Shown one piece after another: positions 33,483-41,932 of a stretch of DNA of 58,643 nt; the stretch's first letter is position 1, and each line of letters starts with the position of its first letter. The DNA is taken from assembly GCF_018780585.1 (NCBI RefSeq), contig NZ_JADMJL010000036.1:1-58643 (forward strand). Reading direction: 5' to 3'. The stretch comes from Methyloversatilis discipulorum. GTDB lineage: Bacteria; Pseudomonadota; Gammaproteobacteria; Burkholderiales; Rhodocyclaceae. The translations under genes and the position numbers were made by a program. The notes beneath the pieces are model-generated. The model saw only the letters and a list, made by a program, of their open reading frames with translations, did not search any database and was not told the DNA's origin.

Positions 33483-35267
33483 TCAGCGGCGTAGCGGCGG
33501 CAGGTCGGTGCAACTGCCTTCGGCGACTTCGGCGGAGAGGCCGATCGATTCGCCCAGCGTCGGGTGCGGGTGGATGGTGTGGCCGATATCGACCGCGTCG
33601 GCACCCATCTCGATAGCCAGCGCCACTTCGCCGATCATGTCGCCGGCCGAGGTGCCGACGATGCCGCCGCCGACGACGCGGTGGGTTTCCGCGTCGAAGA
33701 TCAGCTTGGTGAAACCCTCATCCCGACCGTTGGCAATGGCCCGTCCGCTGGCCGCCCACGGGAATTTGCCGACCGTCACCTTGCGGCCCTGGGCCTTCGC
33801 GTCGTCCTCGGTCAGGCCGACCCAGGCGACTTCCGGATCGGTGTAGGCGACCGACGGAATCACGGTGGCGTCGAAGTGGCGCTTGTGGCCGGCGATCACT
33901 TCCGCCGCGACGTGGCCTTCGTGCACCGCCTTGTGCGCCAGCATGGGCTGGCCGACGATGTCGCCGATGGCGTGGATGTGCGCCACATTGGTCCGCATCT
34001 GGCTGTCCACCGGGATGAAACCACGCTCGTCCACGTGCAGACCGGCCGCTTCCGCGTTCAGCTTGCGGCCATTCGGCGAGCGGCCGACCGCCACCAGCAC
34101 GCGGTCGTAGGTCTGCGGCCCGGCCGGCGCGTTGGCGCCTTCGAAACTTACCTTGATGCCTTCGGCCGTCGCTTCGGCGCCGGTCACCCGGGTGTTCAGC
34201 ATGACCGCGTCGAAGCGGTGGGCGTTCTTCTTCTCCCACACTTTGGCCAGATCGCGGTCGGCGCCCTGCATCAGCCCGCCGGTCATTTCGACCACGTCGA
34301 TGCGGGCACCCAGCGTCGAGTAGACGGTGGCCATTTCGAGGCCGATGATGCCGCCGCCGATCACCAGCATGCGCTTCGGAATGTCGGCCAGCAGTAGTGC
34401 GCCGGTTGAATCGACGACGCGCGGGTCGTCCGGCATGAAAGGCAGTTTCACCGCCTGGCTGCCGGCGGCGACGATGCAGTGGCCGAACTTCAGCATCTTC
34501 TTCTCGCCGGTTTCAGCCTTGCCGTCGCCCGTGGTCAGTGCGATCTCGACATGGTTCGGATCGACGAAGCGGGCGGTGCCGCGCACCACGTTCACCTTGC
34601 GTGCCTTGGCCATGCCGGCCAGGCCGCCGGTCAGCTTGCCGACCACCTTGTCCTTCCAGCCGCGCAATGCGCCGAGATCCACTTCGCGCGCGCCGAACTT
34701 GATGCCGTGCGCGGCCAGCGCTTCGGCCTCGTCGGCCACGGCTGCCACGTGCAGCAGCGCTTTGGACGGGATGCAGCCGACGTTCAGGCAGACGCCGCCC
34801 AGCGTGGCGTAGCGCTCGACGATGACGACATCGAGGCCGAGGTCGGCGGCGCGGAAGGCGGCCGAGTAGCCGCCGGGGCCGCCACCGATCACCAGCACGG
34901 CGCAGCTTTCATCGACCTTGGCCGGTGTGCTGCCGGTGGCGGCCTCTGGCGCGGCGGCTGCGGCCGGTGCCGGGGGCGGGGCGACCGGAGCAGCCGCCGG
35001 TGCCGGCGCAGGCGCCGCTTCGGCAGCGCCCGTGGCGTCCATCGTCAGCACGACGCTGCCTTCGGACACACGGTCGCCGACCTTCACCATCAGTTCGACA
35101 ATGCGGCCGGCCTGCGGCGCGGGGATGTCCATCGTGGCCTTGTCGGACTCGAGCGACATCAGCGGCGCGTCCGCCTCCACGGCGTCGCCCGGTTTCACCA
35201 TGATTTCGATGACGGGCACGTCCTTGAAGTCGCCGATGTCGGGGATTTTTACAGTCAGTGTGCTCAT
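33483..35267 (-). CDS. lpdA: Dihydrolipoamide dehydrogenase (E3) with N-terminal lipoyl domain
   Basis: A 594-residue E3 component that reoxidises dihydrolipoyl groups with NAD. An N-terminal lipoyl domain (about 1-80) carries the lipoylation site LESDKATMDIP. An Ala/Pro-rich linker (about 85-115) follows, then a full flavoprotein disulfide reductase: FAD motif VLVIGGGPGGYSAAFRAADLGLDVVIVE, redox-active disulfide GGVCLNVGCIPSKALLH, an NAD fold and the C-terminal HPHPTLGESI His-Glu pair. The lipoyl-fused form resembles Neisseria P64k. It starts 11 bases after aceF with GAGGGGAA as ribosome-binding site. Confidence 0.95.
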   Translation of the reverse strand: MSTLTVKIPDIGDFKDVPVIEIMVKPGDAVEADAPLMSLESDKATMDIPAPQAGRIVELMVKVGDRVSEGSVVLTMDATGAAEAAPAPAPAAAPVAPPPAPAAAAAPEAATGSTPAKVDESCAVLVIGGGPGGYSAAFRAADLGLDVVIVERYATLGGVCLNVGCIPSKALLHVAAVADEAEALAAHGIKFGAREVDLGALRGWKDKVVGKLTGGLAGMAKARKVNVVRGTARFVDPNHVEIALTTGDGKAETGEKKMLKFGHCIVAAGSQAVKLPFMPDDPRVVDSTGALLLADIPKRMLVIGGGIIGLEMATVYSTLGARIDVVEMTGGLMQGADRDLAKVWEKKNAHRFDAVMLNTRVTGAEATAEGIKVSFEGANAPAGPQTYDRVLVAVGRSPNGRKLNAEAAGLHVDERGFIPVDSQMRTNVAHIHAIGDIVGQPMLAHKAVHEGHVAAEVIAGHKRHFDATVIPSVAYTDPEVAWVGLTEDDAKAQGRKVTVGKFPWAASGRAIANGRDEGFTKLIFDAETHRVVGGGIVGTSAGDMIGEVALAIEMGADAVDIGHTIHPHPTLGESIGLSAEVAEGSCTDLPPLRR

Positions 35268-35278
35268 GGCCGTTCCCC

Positions 35279-36688
35279 TCACATCAGTACGCGACGCATG
35301 TCAGCCAGTAGTGCGGCGACATGGGCATTGAAGCGGGTGGCCGCTGCGCCGTCGATCACCCGGTGATCAGCGGTCAGTGACAGCGGCAGTATCAGGCGTG
35401 GCTGGAAGGCCGAGCCGTCCCACACCGGCTTCATCGTGGTGCGGCTGACGCCGAGGATGGCGACCTCCGGCGCATTGATGATGGGCGCGAATCCGGTGCC
35501 GCCGAGGCCGCCCACGCTGGAAATCGTGAAGCAGGCGCCCTGCATTTCCGCCGCGGACAGCTTGCCGTCACGCGCCTTGGCCGCCAGTTCGCCGCACTCG
35601 GCTGCCAGCTGCGCCACGCCCTTTCTATCCGCGTCGCGGATGACCGGCACCACCAGACCGCCCGGCGTGTCGGCGGCGAAGCCGATGTGGCAGTACTGCT
35701 TCATGATCAGCGCCGGTTCTTCCGCCTGCAGGTCGATCGAGCTGTTGAACTCGGGGAATTTCTTCAGCGCCGCGCACACCGCCTTGATGATGAAGGCCAG
35801 CATGGTGAGCTTGACGCCGGCCTTGGCCTGTTCCGCGTTGATCTGCTGACGGAAGGCTTCGAGGTCGGTCACGTCCGCTTCTTCGTGGTAGGTGACCGCC
35901 GGGATCATGACCCAGTTGCGAGCCAGATTCGCGGCCGACAGCTTGCGGATGCGCGACAGCGGCTTGCGTTCGATTTCGCCGAACTTCGTGAAATCGACCT
36001 TGGGCCAGGGCAGCAGATCCAGTCCTCCACCGCCGCCGGTCGCGGCCGGTGCGGTGGCCGGCGCCTGCAGCGCGCCCTTGACGAAGGCGTTGATGTCTTC
36101 GCGTGTGATGCGGCCTTTCGGACCGCTGGCTTTCACGCGGGCGAGATCGACGCCCAGTTCGCGCGCATAGGCACGCATCGACGGGCTGGCGTGCGCCTTC
36201 TTGCCGCCCACCAGTTCGGCCGCGATGTCCGCGGCACTGGGCAGGGCGACTGCGCCGGCGGCCGGCGTGTAGTCGCCGCGGGCCGACTGCGTGGTCGTGG
36301 CCGGTGCAGCGCTGGCGGCTGTGATGGGAGCGGCGACCGGCGCGGCGGCGACAGCCGCTGTCGGAGCCGGCGCCGCGGCGGCCGCAACAGGCGCCGATGC
36401 GGGCGCCGGCGCAGCGGCGGGTGCGGCGGCGGGCGCGGCGGCGGGCGCCTCGCCCACCTCCATCGTGCCGATCACGCTGCCCTGCGACACGCGGTCGCCG
36501 ACCTTCACCGTGATCTGGCCGATGACGCCGGCGTGCGGCGCCGGAATGTCCATCGTGGCCTTGTCCGATTCGAGTGATACCAGCGGCGCGTCGGCTTCGA
36601 CGCGGTCGCCGGGTTTGACCATCACTTCGATGACGGGGACATCGGAGAAGTCGCCGATGTCGGGTACTTCGATATTGATCGTGCTCAT
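35279..36688 (-). CDS. aceF: Dihydrolipoamide acetyltransferase, pyruvate dehydrogenase E2
   Basis: A 469-residue E2 core of the pyruvate dehydrogenase complex that passes acetyl from lipoamide to CoA. One lipoyl domain (1-75, lysine in LESDKATMDIP) is followed by a long Ala/Pro linker (about 80-145). The peripheral-subunit-binding domain (KKAHASPSMRAYARELGVDLARVKASGPKGRITREDI) comes next, and then the catalytic acyltransferase domain ending with LPLSLTADHRVIDGAAATRF (active-site HxxxDG). E. coli AceF has three lipoyl domains; here there is one, and a second lies on the E3 subunit. The order aceE-aceF-lpd is a typical operon. Confidence 0.95.
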   Translation of the reverse strand: MSTINIEVPDIGDFSDVPVIEVMVKPGDRVEADAPLVSLESDKATMDIPAPHAGVIGQITVKVGDRVSQGSVIGTMEVGEAPAAAPAAAPAAAPAPASAPVAAAAAPAPTAAVAAAPVAAPITAASAAPATTTQSARGDYTPAAGAVALPSAADIAAELVGGKKAHASPSMRAYARELGVDLARVKASGPKGRITREDINAFVKGALQAPATAPAATGGGGGLDLLPWPKVDFTKFGEIERKPLSRIRKLSAANLARNWVMIPAVTYHEEADVTDLEAFRQQINAEQAKAGVKLTMLAFIIKAVCAALKKFPEFNSSIDLQAEEPALIMKQYCHIGFAADTPGGLVVPVIRDADRKGVAQLAAECGELAAKARDGKLSAAEMQGACFTISSVGGLGGTGFAPIINAPEVAILGVSRTTMKPVWDGSAFQPRLILPLSLTADHRVIDGAAATRFNAHVAALLADMRRVLM

Positions 36689-36859
36689 TCAAGCCTCGCA
36701 TTCGATGCGGCCGCGCACAGCGCGACCGGGGCGTGGGTATTGAAGGCCGACCGTCGATCGGCGCGGACAGGTCCGGTCACCGCGGACAAAGACCGTGAAG
36801 CGTCTTCATCCGGGGCGATCAGCCGTGTCGGCGTCGATCCGCGGTCCGCTTCTTCCGAC

Positions 36860-39535
36860 TCAGACGTACAGCGGGTTCGGCTTGGTCACGTCCAGACCGT
36901 AGCGCGCGATGGCTTCCGCCACCTTCGCCCGGTCCAGCGCACCGTCGTCGGCCAGCGCCTTCAGCGCCGCCACCGTCACCCAGTGTCTGTCCACCTCGAA
37001 ATGCGAGCGCAGCGCCTCGCGCGTGTCCGAGCGGCCGAAGCCGTCGGTACCCAGCACGACGTAGCGACGCGGCACGTAGGCGCGGATCTGCTCGGCGAAC
37101 AGGCGCACGTAGTCGGTCGCCGCGATCACCGGACCGCGCGTGTCGCGCAGGCAGTTCTCGACGTGCGAGGCGCGCGGCGTCTCCAGCGGGTTGAGCAGGT
37201 TCCAGCGTGCGCAGTCGGCGCCGTCGCGGGCCAGTTGCGTGAAGCTCGGGCAGGACCAAAGATCGGCTTCGACGCCCCAGTCGCTCTTCAGCAGGTCGGC
37301 GGCGGCGATCACTTCGCGGAAGATGGTGCCGCTGCCGGTCAGCTGCACGCGCGGGCCGTTGGAGGCAGCACCGCGGCGGAACAGGTACATGCCCTTCAGG
37401 ATGTCCGCCTCGGCACCTTCCGGCATCGCCGGGTGCTCGTAGTTCTCGTTCATCACCGTCAGGTAATAGAACACGTCCTCCTGCTCGGCCATCATGCGGC
37501 GAAGACCGTCCTGCACGATCACCGCGACTTCGTACGAGAAGGTCGGGTCGTAGCTGATGCAGTTCGGCACCGCGCCCGACCACAGGTGGGAATGGCCGTC
37601 CTCGTGCTGCAACCCTTCGCCGTTCAGCGTGGTGCGACCGGCCGTGCCGCCGACCAGGAAACCGCGTGAGCGCTGGTCGCCGGCGGCCCAGATCAGGTCA
37701 CCGATGCGCTGGAAGCCGAACATCGAATAGAAGATGTAGATCGGAATCGTCGCCACGCCATGCACCGAGTAGGCGGTGGCAGCGGCGATCCAGTCGCTCA
37801 TGCCACCGGCTTCGTTGATGCCTTCCTGCAGGATCTGGCCGGTCTTCGACTCCTTGTAGAACATGAGCTGGTCGGCGTCCTGCGGCACGTACTTCTGGCC
37901 CTCCTGGTTCCAGATGCCGATCTGCCGGAACATGCCTTCCATGCCGAAGGTGCGCGATTCGTCGGGCACGATGGGCACCACGCGCTTGCCGATGTGCGGG
38001 TCGCGCAGCAGGATGTTCATGATGCGCACGAAGGCCATCGTGGTGGACAGTTCGCGGCCTTCACCGGACGCCTTCAGCAGCGCATCGAAGGCCGACAGCG
38101 GGGGCACTTCGAGCGGTTCGGCCTTGGAACGACGCTGCGGCAGGTAGCCGCCGAGCGCCATCCGGCGCTCGCGCATATAGGCCACTTCCTTCGAGTTCTC
38201 GTCGAACTTCAGATAAGGCAGCGATTCCAGTTCGCTGTCCTTGATCGGCAGGTCGAAGCGGTCGCGGAATTCGCGCAGCGATTCCAGATCGACCTTCTTC
38301 TGCTGGTGCGAAATGTTCTGCGCCTCGCCCGAACCACCCATGCCGTAGCCCTTGATGGTCTTGGCCAGAATGACGGTGGGCTGGCCGGTGTGGTTCACCG
38401 CCGAGTGGTAGGCGGCATACACCTTGTGCGGATCATGACCGCCGCGGTTCAGGCGGAAGATGTCGTCGTTGCTCCAGTTGGCGACCATGGCCGCCAGCTC
38501 CGGATACTTGCCGAAGAAGTGCTCGCGCACATAGGCGCCGTCGCGCGCCTTCATGGTCTGGTATTCGCCGTCGACCACTTCCATCATGCGCTGCGCCAGC
38601 AGGCCGGTCTTGTCCTGTGCCAGCAGCGGATCCCAGTAGCTGCCCCACAGCAGCTTGATCACGTTCCAGCCGGCGCCGCGGAAATCGCCCTCCAGTTCCT
38701 GGATGATCTTGCCATTGCCGCGCACCGGGCCGTCGAGGCGCTGCAGATTGCAGTTCACGACGAAGATCAGGTTGTCGAGCTTTTCGCGTGCCGCCATCGC
38801 GATCTCGCCCAGCGTTTCCGGCTCGTCGGTCTCGCCGTCGCCGATGAAGCACCACACCTTGCGGCCTTCGGTGTTGGCGATGCCGCGGTCCTGCAGATAC
38901 TTCATGAAGCGGGCCTGGTAGATGGCCTGCAGCGGGCCCAGGCCCATCGATACGGTCGGGAACTGCCAGAAGTCCGGCATCAGCCACGGATGCGGGTAGC
39001 TCGACAGACCCTTGCCGCCGACTTCCTGGCGGAAGCTGTCGAGTTGCGCCTCGCTCAGCCGGTCGAGCATGAAGGCGCGGGCGTAGATGCCGGGCGCCGA
39101 GTGACCCTGGAAGTAGATCAGGTCGCCGCCGTGAGTCGGGCTGGGGGCGTGCCAGAACCAGTTGAAGCCCACGTCGTACAGCGTGGCGCTGGAGCCGAAG
39201 CTGGCGATGTGGCCGCCAACGTTGGTGTCCTTGTTCGCGCGCAGCACCATGGCCATCGCATTCCAGCGGATGTAGCTGCGGATGCGGTGCTCGATCTCGT
39301 AATCACCGGGTGCCTGCACCTGCTTGCCGGCCGGGATGGTGTTTACATAGGCGGTGGTGGCCGAGTACGGAATGTTGATGCCGGCGCGCCGCGACAGCTC
39401 GGTCAGCCGCTCGATCAGGTAATGCGCACGCTGCTCGCCGGCGTGTTCGATCACGCCTTCCAGCGCGTCGAGCCATTCCTGGGTTTCGACGGCGTCCGGG
39501 TCGGAAGCGAGCAGGGGATTGGGTAGTGCAGACAT
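36860..39535 (-). CDS. aceE: Pyruvate dehydrogenase E1 component (homodimeric type)
   Basis: An 891-residue thiamine-diphosphate enzyme that decarboxylates pyruvate and reductively acetylates the E2 lipoyl group. It shows the homodimeric-E1 start ETQEWLDALEGVIEHAGEQRAHYLIERL. SGVA-free YFQGHSAPGIYARAFMLDRLSE and the cofactor motif CFIGDGETDEPETLGEIAMAAREKLDNLIFVVNCNLQRLDGPVRGNGKIIQELE follow. The length is close to the E. coli enzyme. AGAGGAGAAAG precedes the ATG. It is the first gene of the operon; a perfect dyad ends at 39554, 18 bases before the start codon. A 171-base gap separates it from aceF. Confidence 0.97.
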   Translation of the reverse strand: MSALPNPLLASDPDAVETQEWLDALEGVIEHAGEQRAHYLIERLTELSRRAGINIPYSATTAYVNTIPAGKQVQAPGDYEIEHRIRSYIRWNAMAMVLRANKDTNVGGHIASFGSSATLYDVGFNWFWHAPSPTHGGDLIYFQGHSAPGIYARAFMLDRLSEAQLDSFRQEVGGKGLSSYPHPWLMPDFWQFPTVSMGLGPLQAIYQARFMKYLQDRGIANTEGRKVWCFIGDGETDEPETLGEIAMAAREKLDNLIFVVNCNLQRLDGPVRGNGKIIQELEGDFRGAGWNVIKLLWGSYWDPLLAQDKTGLLAQRMMEVVDGEYQTMKARDGAYVREHFFGKYPELAAMVANWSNDDIFRLNRGGHDPHKVYAAYHSAVNHTGQPTVILAKTIKGYGMGGSGEAQNISHQQKKVDLESLREFRDRFDLPIKDSELESLPYLKFDENSKEVAYMRERRMALGGYLPQRRSKAEPLEVPPLSAFDALLKASGEGRELSTTMAFVRIMNILLRDPHIGKRVVPIVPDESRTFGMEGMFRQIGIWNQEGQKYVPQDADQLMFYKESKTGQILQEGINEAGGMSDWIAAATAYSVHGVATIPIYIFYSMFGFQRIGDLIWAAGDQRSRGFLVGGTAGRTTLNGEGLQHEDGHSHLWSGAVPNCISYDPTFSYEVAVIVQDGLRRMMAEQEDVFYYLTVMNENYEHPAMPEGAEADILKGMYLFRRGAASNGPRVQLTGSGTIFREVIAAADLLKSDWGVEADLWSCPSFTQLARDGADCARWNLLNPLETPRASHVENCLRDTRGPVIAATDYVRLFAEQIRAYVPRRYVVLGTDGFGRSDTREALRSHFEVDRHWVTVAALKALADDGALDRAKVAEAIARYGLDVTKPNPLYV

Positions 39536-39553
39536 CCAGGCTTTCTCCTCTTT

Positions 39554-39576
39554 TTTGATCGAGCCGTTCGATCAAA
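39554..39576. promoter_or_regulatory. Perfect dyad TTTGATCGA-N5-TCGATCAAA upstream of aceE
   Basis: Nine-base arms are exact inverted copies around GCCGT. Viewed as TTTGAT-N11-ATCAAA it has the T-N11-A form preferred by LysR-type regulators. It sits between the presumed promoter and the ribosome-binding site, a good location for a repressor. It does not match the E. coli PdhR operator (AATTGGT-N3-ACCAATT). The regulator is unknown. Confidence 0.5.
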
Positions 39577-39833
39577 TGCACCGCCGATGCACAACCCGGT
39601 CGGGGCATGGAGCCCGCCCGGGGTCGTCAGCGTGCCGGGCGAGGAGATGCTCGTCCGAGGCGCCTGTCCGTCTGCGCATGGGTGATGCAAGTGTCGACAG
39701 CTCTGAAGCGGCAGCGGGTAGCTGCCATGGCAGCGTCGAACGCAGGGATCGCCCGCGTCGACGTGTCGCAATTATGGACACCCCCCGGACTTGCCGCCAG
39801 TGGTGGAAAACCGAAATCCGGTCGTCCGGCCGC

Positions 39834-39868
39834 AAAAAAGCGGGCAACTCCGGGGCCGGAGTGCCCGC
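39834..39868 (-). terminator. Terminator of the alcohol-oxidation operon
   Basis: On the leftward strand a GC-rich stem (GCGGGC with GCCCGC, and ACTCCGG with CCGGAGT, around a GG loop, one bulged base) is followed by six T residues. It lies 80 bases after the aldA stop codon. It is a strong intrinsic terminator. Confidence 0.8.
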
Positions 39869-39885
39869 AACCGAGGAGATCGTCT

Positions 39886-39901
39886 GGTCTTGTACAAGAC
39901 C
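39886..39901. promoter_or_regulatory. Perfect 16-bp palindrome between aldA and its terminator
   Basis: GGTCTTGTACAAGACC is fully self-complementary with no spacer. It lies just upstream of the terminator, within the 3' untranslated region of the aldA transcript. It could be a protein-binding site or a cruciform; with no loop it is a poor RNA hairpin. Function unknown. Confidence 0.35.
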
Positions 39902-39947
39902 CGGATGGCGTACGACGGGTGAAGGATCGCCTCACCCGGATCGCGCG

Positions 39948-41384
39948 TCAGCCGTGCTGTATGTAGGCCACGTGGGTTTCCGTGTACTCGTACAGCCCGT
40001 GCTTGCCGTCGGCACCGCCTATGCCCGACTTGCGGCGGCCGGCGTGGAAACCCTGCATCGCCTCGAAGTTCTCGCGATTGACATAGGTTTCACCGAACTG
40101 CAGGTCGCGGATCGCGCGCATTGCAGCATTCAGATCGCGCGTATAGACCGACGAGGTCAGGCCGTAGTCCGACGCGTTGGCGTGGGCCACCGCCTCGTCC
40201 AGATCGTCGACCAGCTGCACCGGCAGCACCGGGCCGAAGATTTCCTTGCGCATGATGTCCATGTCGGCGTGGCAGTTGATCAGCACGGTGGGTTCGTAGT
40301 GATAGCCGGACGCGCGGTCGGCGATCTGGCCGCCGAGCACGCACTGGGCGCCGTCGCGCTTCGCCTGTTCGACCATGGCGGCGACCTTGTCCAGGCCTTC
40401 CTTGTTCACCAGCGGGCCCATGTCGATGCTCGGGTCGGCGATCGGGTCGCCGTAGCGGGTCGCCGCCATCTTCGCGGTGAGCTTGGTGATGAACTCGTCG
40501 GCCACTGCGCGCTGCACGTAGATGCGCTCGGCGCAGTTGCACACCTGTCCGGTGTTGATGACGCGCGAGGCGGTGATCGCGGTCGAGGCGAGATCGAGGT
40601 CGGCGTCGGCCAGCACGATGGCCGGCGCCTTGCCGCCCAGTTCAAGATTGACGCGGGTCAGGTTGCGGCCGGCGGCCTGCATGATGCGACTGCCGGTCTC
40701 GACGCTGCCGGTGAAGCTCACCATGTCGATGGCGCGGCTGCCGGTCAGCGCGGCGCCGGTGGTTTCACCGCGGCCGCCGACCAGATTGAACACGCCGCGC
40801 GGCAGTTCGGCGGCATGTACCAGCTTGGCGAACAGGAAGGCGTTGAGCGGTGTTTCCTCGCTCGGCTTGATCACGATGGTGTTGCCGGTGACCAGCGCTG
40901 GCGCCATCTTGCGGGCGATCAGGAAGAGCGGGAAGTTCCACGGCAGCACGCCGGCAACCACGCCGACCGGCTTGCGCAGCAGGAATATGCTTTCGCCCGG
41001 GCGGTCGCTGGTGAGCACCTCGCCTTCGATGCGGCGTGCCCATTCCGCCATGTAGTCGAGGTAGTCGGCAGTGAAGTCGACCTCGACCCGCGCCAGGCCC
41101 AGCGTCTTGCCCTGTTCCAGCGTCAGCAGGCGCGCCATCTCCTCGCGCACGCCGCGCAGGCCTTCGGCCACCTTGCGCAGCCAGCCGGCGCGCTGGATGG
41201 CCGGCAGCTTCGCCCACAGGGGCTGCGCCGCGCGGGCGGCGGCGATCGCACGCTCGACCGCGGCGACGCCGGCTTCCGGCACCGTGTCGAGCAAGGCGTG
41301 CGTGGCCGGATTGAACACCTCGATGCGGGTGGCGACGTCGGCCTCGTCGAAGCGTCCGTCGATGTAATTGTGATGGGTACTCAT
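39948..41384 (-). CDS. aldA: Aldehyde dehydrogenase, AldA type
   Basis: A 478-residue NAD-dependent aldehyde dehydrogenase. It follows E. coli AldA (lactaldehyde/glycolaldehyde dehydrogenase) closely from memory: EVDFTADYLDYMAEWARRIEGEVLTSDRPGE, GVLPWNFPLFLIARKMAPALVTGNTIVIKPSEETP, the catalytic Glu in NLELGGKAPAIV, the catalytic Cys in NTGQVCNCAERIYVQ and NRENFEAMQGFHAGRRKSGIGGADGKHGL. It would oxidise the aldehyde produced by the upstream PQQ dehydrogenase, but in the cytoplasm, so the aldehyde must cross the inner membrane. It is the last gene of the operon and has an AAGGAG ribosome-binding site. Confidence 0.9.
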   Translation of the reverse strand: MSTHHNYIDGRFDEADVATRIEVFNPATHALLDTVPEAGVAAVERAIAAARAAQPLWAKLPAIQRAGWLRKVAEGLRGVREEMARLLTLEQGKTLGLARVEVDFTADYLDYMAEWARRIEGEVLTSDRPGESIFLLRKPVGVVAGVLPWNFPLFLIARKMAPALVTGNTIVIKPSEETPLNAFLFAKLVHAAELPRGVFNLVGGRGETTGAALTGSRAIDMVSFTGSVETGSRIMQAAGRNLTRVNLELGGKAPAIVLADADLDLASTAITASRVINTGQVCNCAERIYVQRAVADEFITKLTAKMAATRYGDPIADPSIDMGPLVNKEGLDKVAAMVEQAKRDGAQCVLGGQIADRASGYHYEPTVLINCHADMDIMRKEIFGPVLPVQLVDDLDEAVAHANASDYGLTSSVYTRDLNAAMRAIRDLQFGETYVNRENFEAMQGFHAGRRKSGIGGADGKHGLYEYTETHVAYIQHG

Positions 41385-41408
41385 TGCAGCTTCTCCTTGG
41401 GACGGAAA

Positions 41409-41876
41409 TCAGGCGGCACGCGTCATGCGTTTGCCGAAGGACTCGGACAGGTAACCGAAGGTGAGGCCGGCGACCCAGGTCAGGCCGACGAACAGCGCCT
41501 TCTCGAAGGTGTCGCCGGTGGCGCCGAAATAGGTGGCCGCGCCAAGGAAGGCGGCCGGTGTGTAGGACAGCGCCGCGACGTCGGCCATCGCCACCAGCAC
41601 GAAGGCCAGCACCGCGACCAGCAGCGCCAGCGCCGGCAGGCTGCCGCCGGCCAGCGCGACCAGCCACATCGTGCCGGCGGTCAGCACGACGCCGGCCAGC
41701 GCGGCGAAGGCCGACTTGCCGAGCGCCTGACTGCCGCCGCCGGCGGCGAAGAAGGTGGCCCAGGCGACGAAGCCTATCCACGGGTTCAGCTGCAGGTTCG
41801 GCATGCCGATGCTCAGGCAGACCCACAGTGCGACCAGCAGGGCGATGCTCAGTGCGAGTGCGTGCAGCAGTTTCAT
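41409..41876 (-). CDS. DUF1097 family membrane protein
   Basis: A 155-residue, very hydrophobic protein with about five transmembrane helices. It matches the DUF1097 family by pattern: SIGMPNLQLNPWIGFVAWATFFAAGGGSQALGKSAFAALAGVV. Function unknown; members are thought to be small inner-membrane proteins, possibly transporters. It is 24 bases upstream of aldA and 56 bases downstream of the outer-membrane protein gene. That position in an alcohol-oxidation operon makes substrate or aldehyde transport a reasonable but unproven guess. Confidence 0.7.
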   Translation of the reverse strand: MKLLHALALSIALLVALWVCLSIGMPNLQLNPWIGFVAWATFFAAGGGSQALGKSAFAALAGVVLTAGTMWLVALAGGSLPALALLVAVLAFVLVAMADVAALSYTPAAFLGAATYFGATGDTFEKALFVGLTWVAGLTFGYLSESFGKRMTRAA

Positions 41877-41932
41877 TTGATGCCTCCTTGAGTGAGGCCG
41901 GAGGCGCGCCGCGGCACGCCTCCGGCCGGGAC

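Larger units (their letters stand above)
39536..39947. other. aldA-aceE intergenic region (412 bp)
   Basis: Both flanking genes run leftward. From right to left: the terminator of the alcohol operon (39834-39868), preceded by a perfect 16-base palindrome (39886-39901), then about 250 bases that should hold the aceE promoter, and the dyad at 39554-39576 next to the aceE ribosome-binding site. I see no convincing open frame with a ribosome-binding site. No -10/-35 pair stands out clearly. Confidence 0.65.

Noticed and set aside
36291-36440. Tandem-repeat-like GCC/GGC-rich tract
   Set aside because: It encodes the Ala/Pro-rich flexible linker of AceF, a normal feature of E2 proteins, so it is not an independent repeat element.
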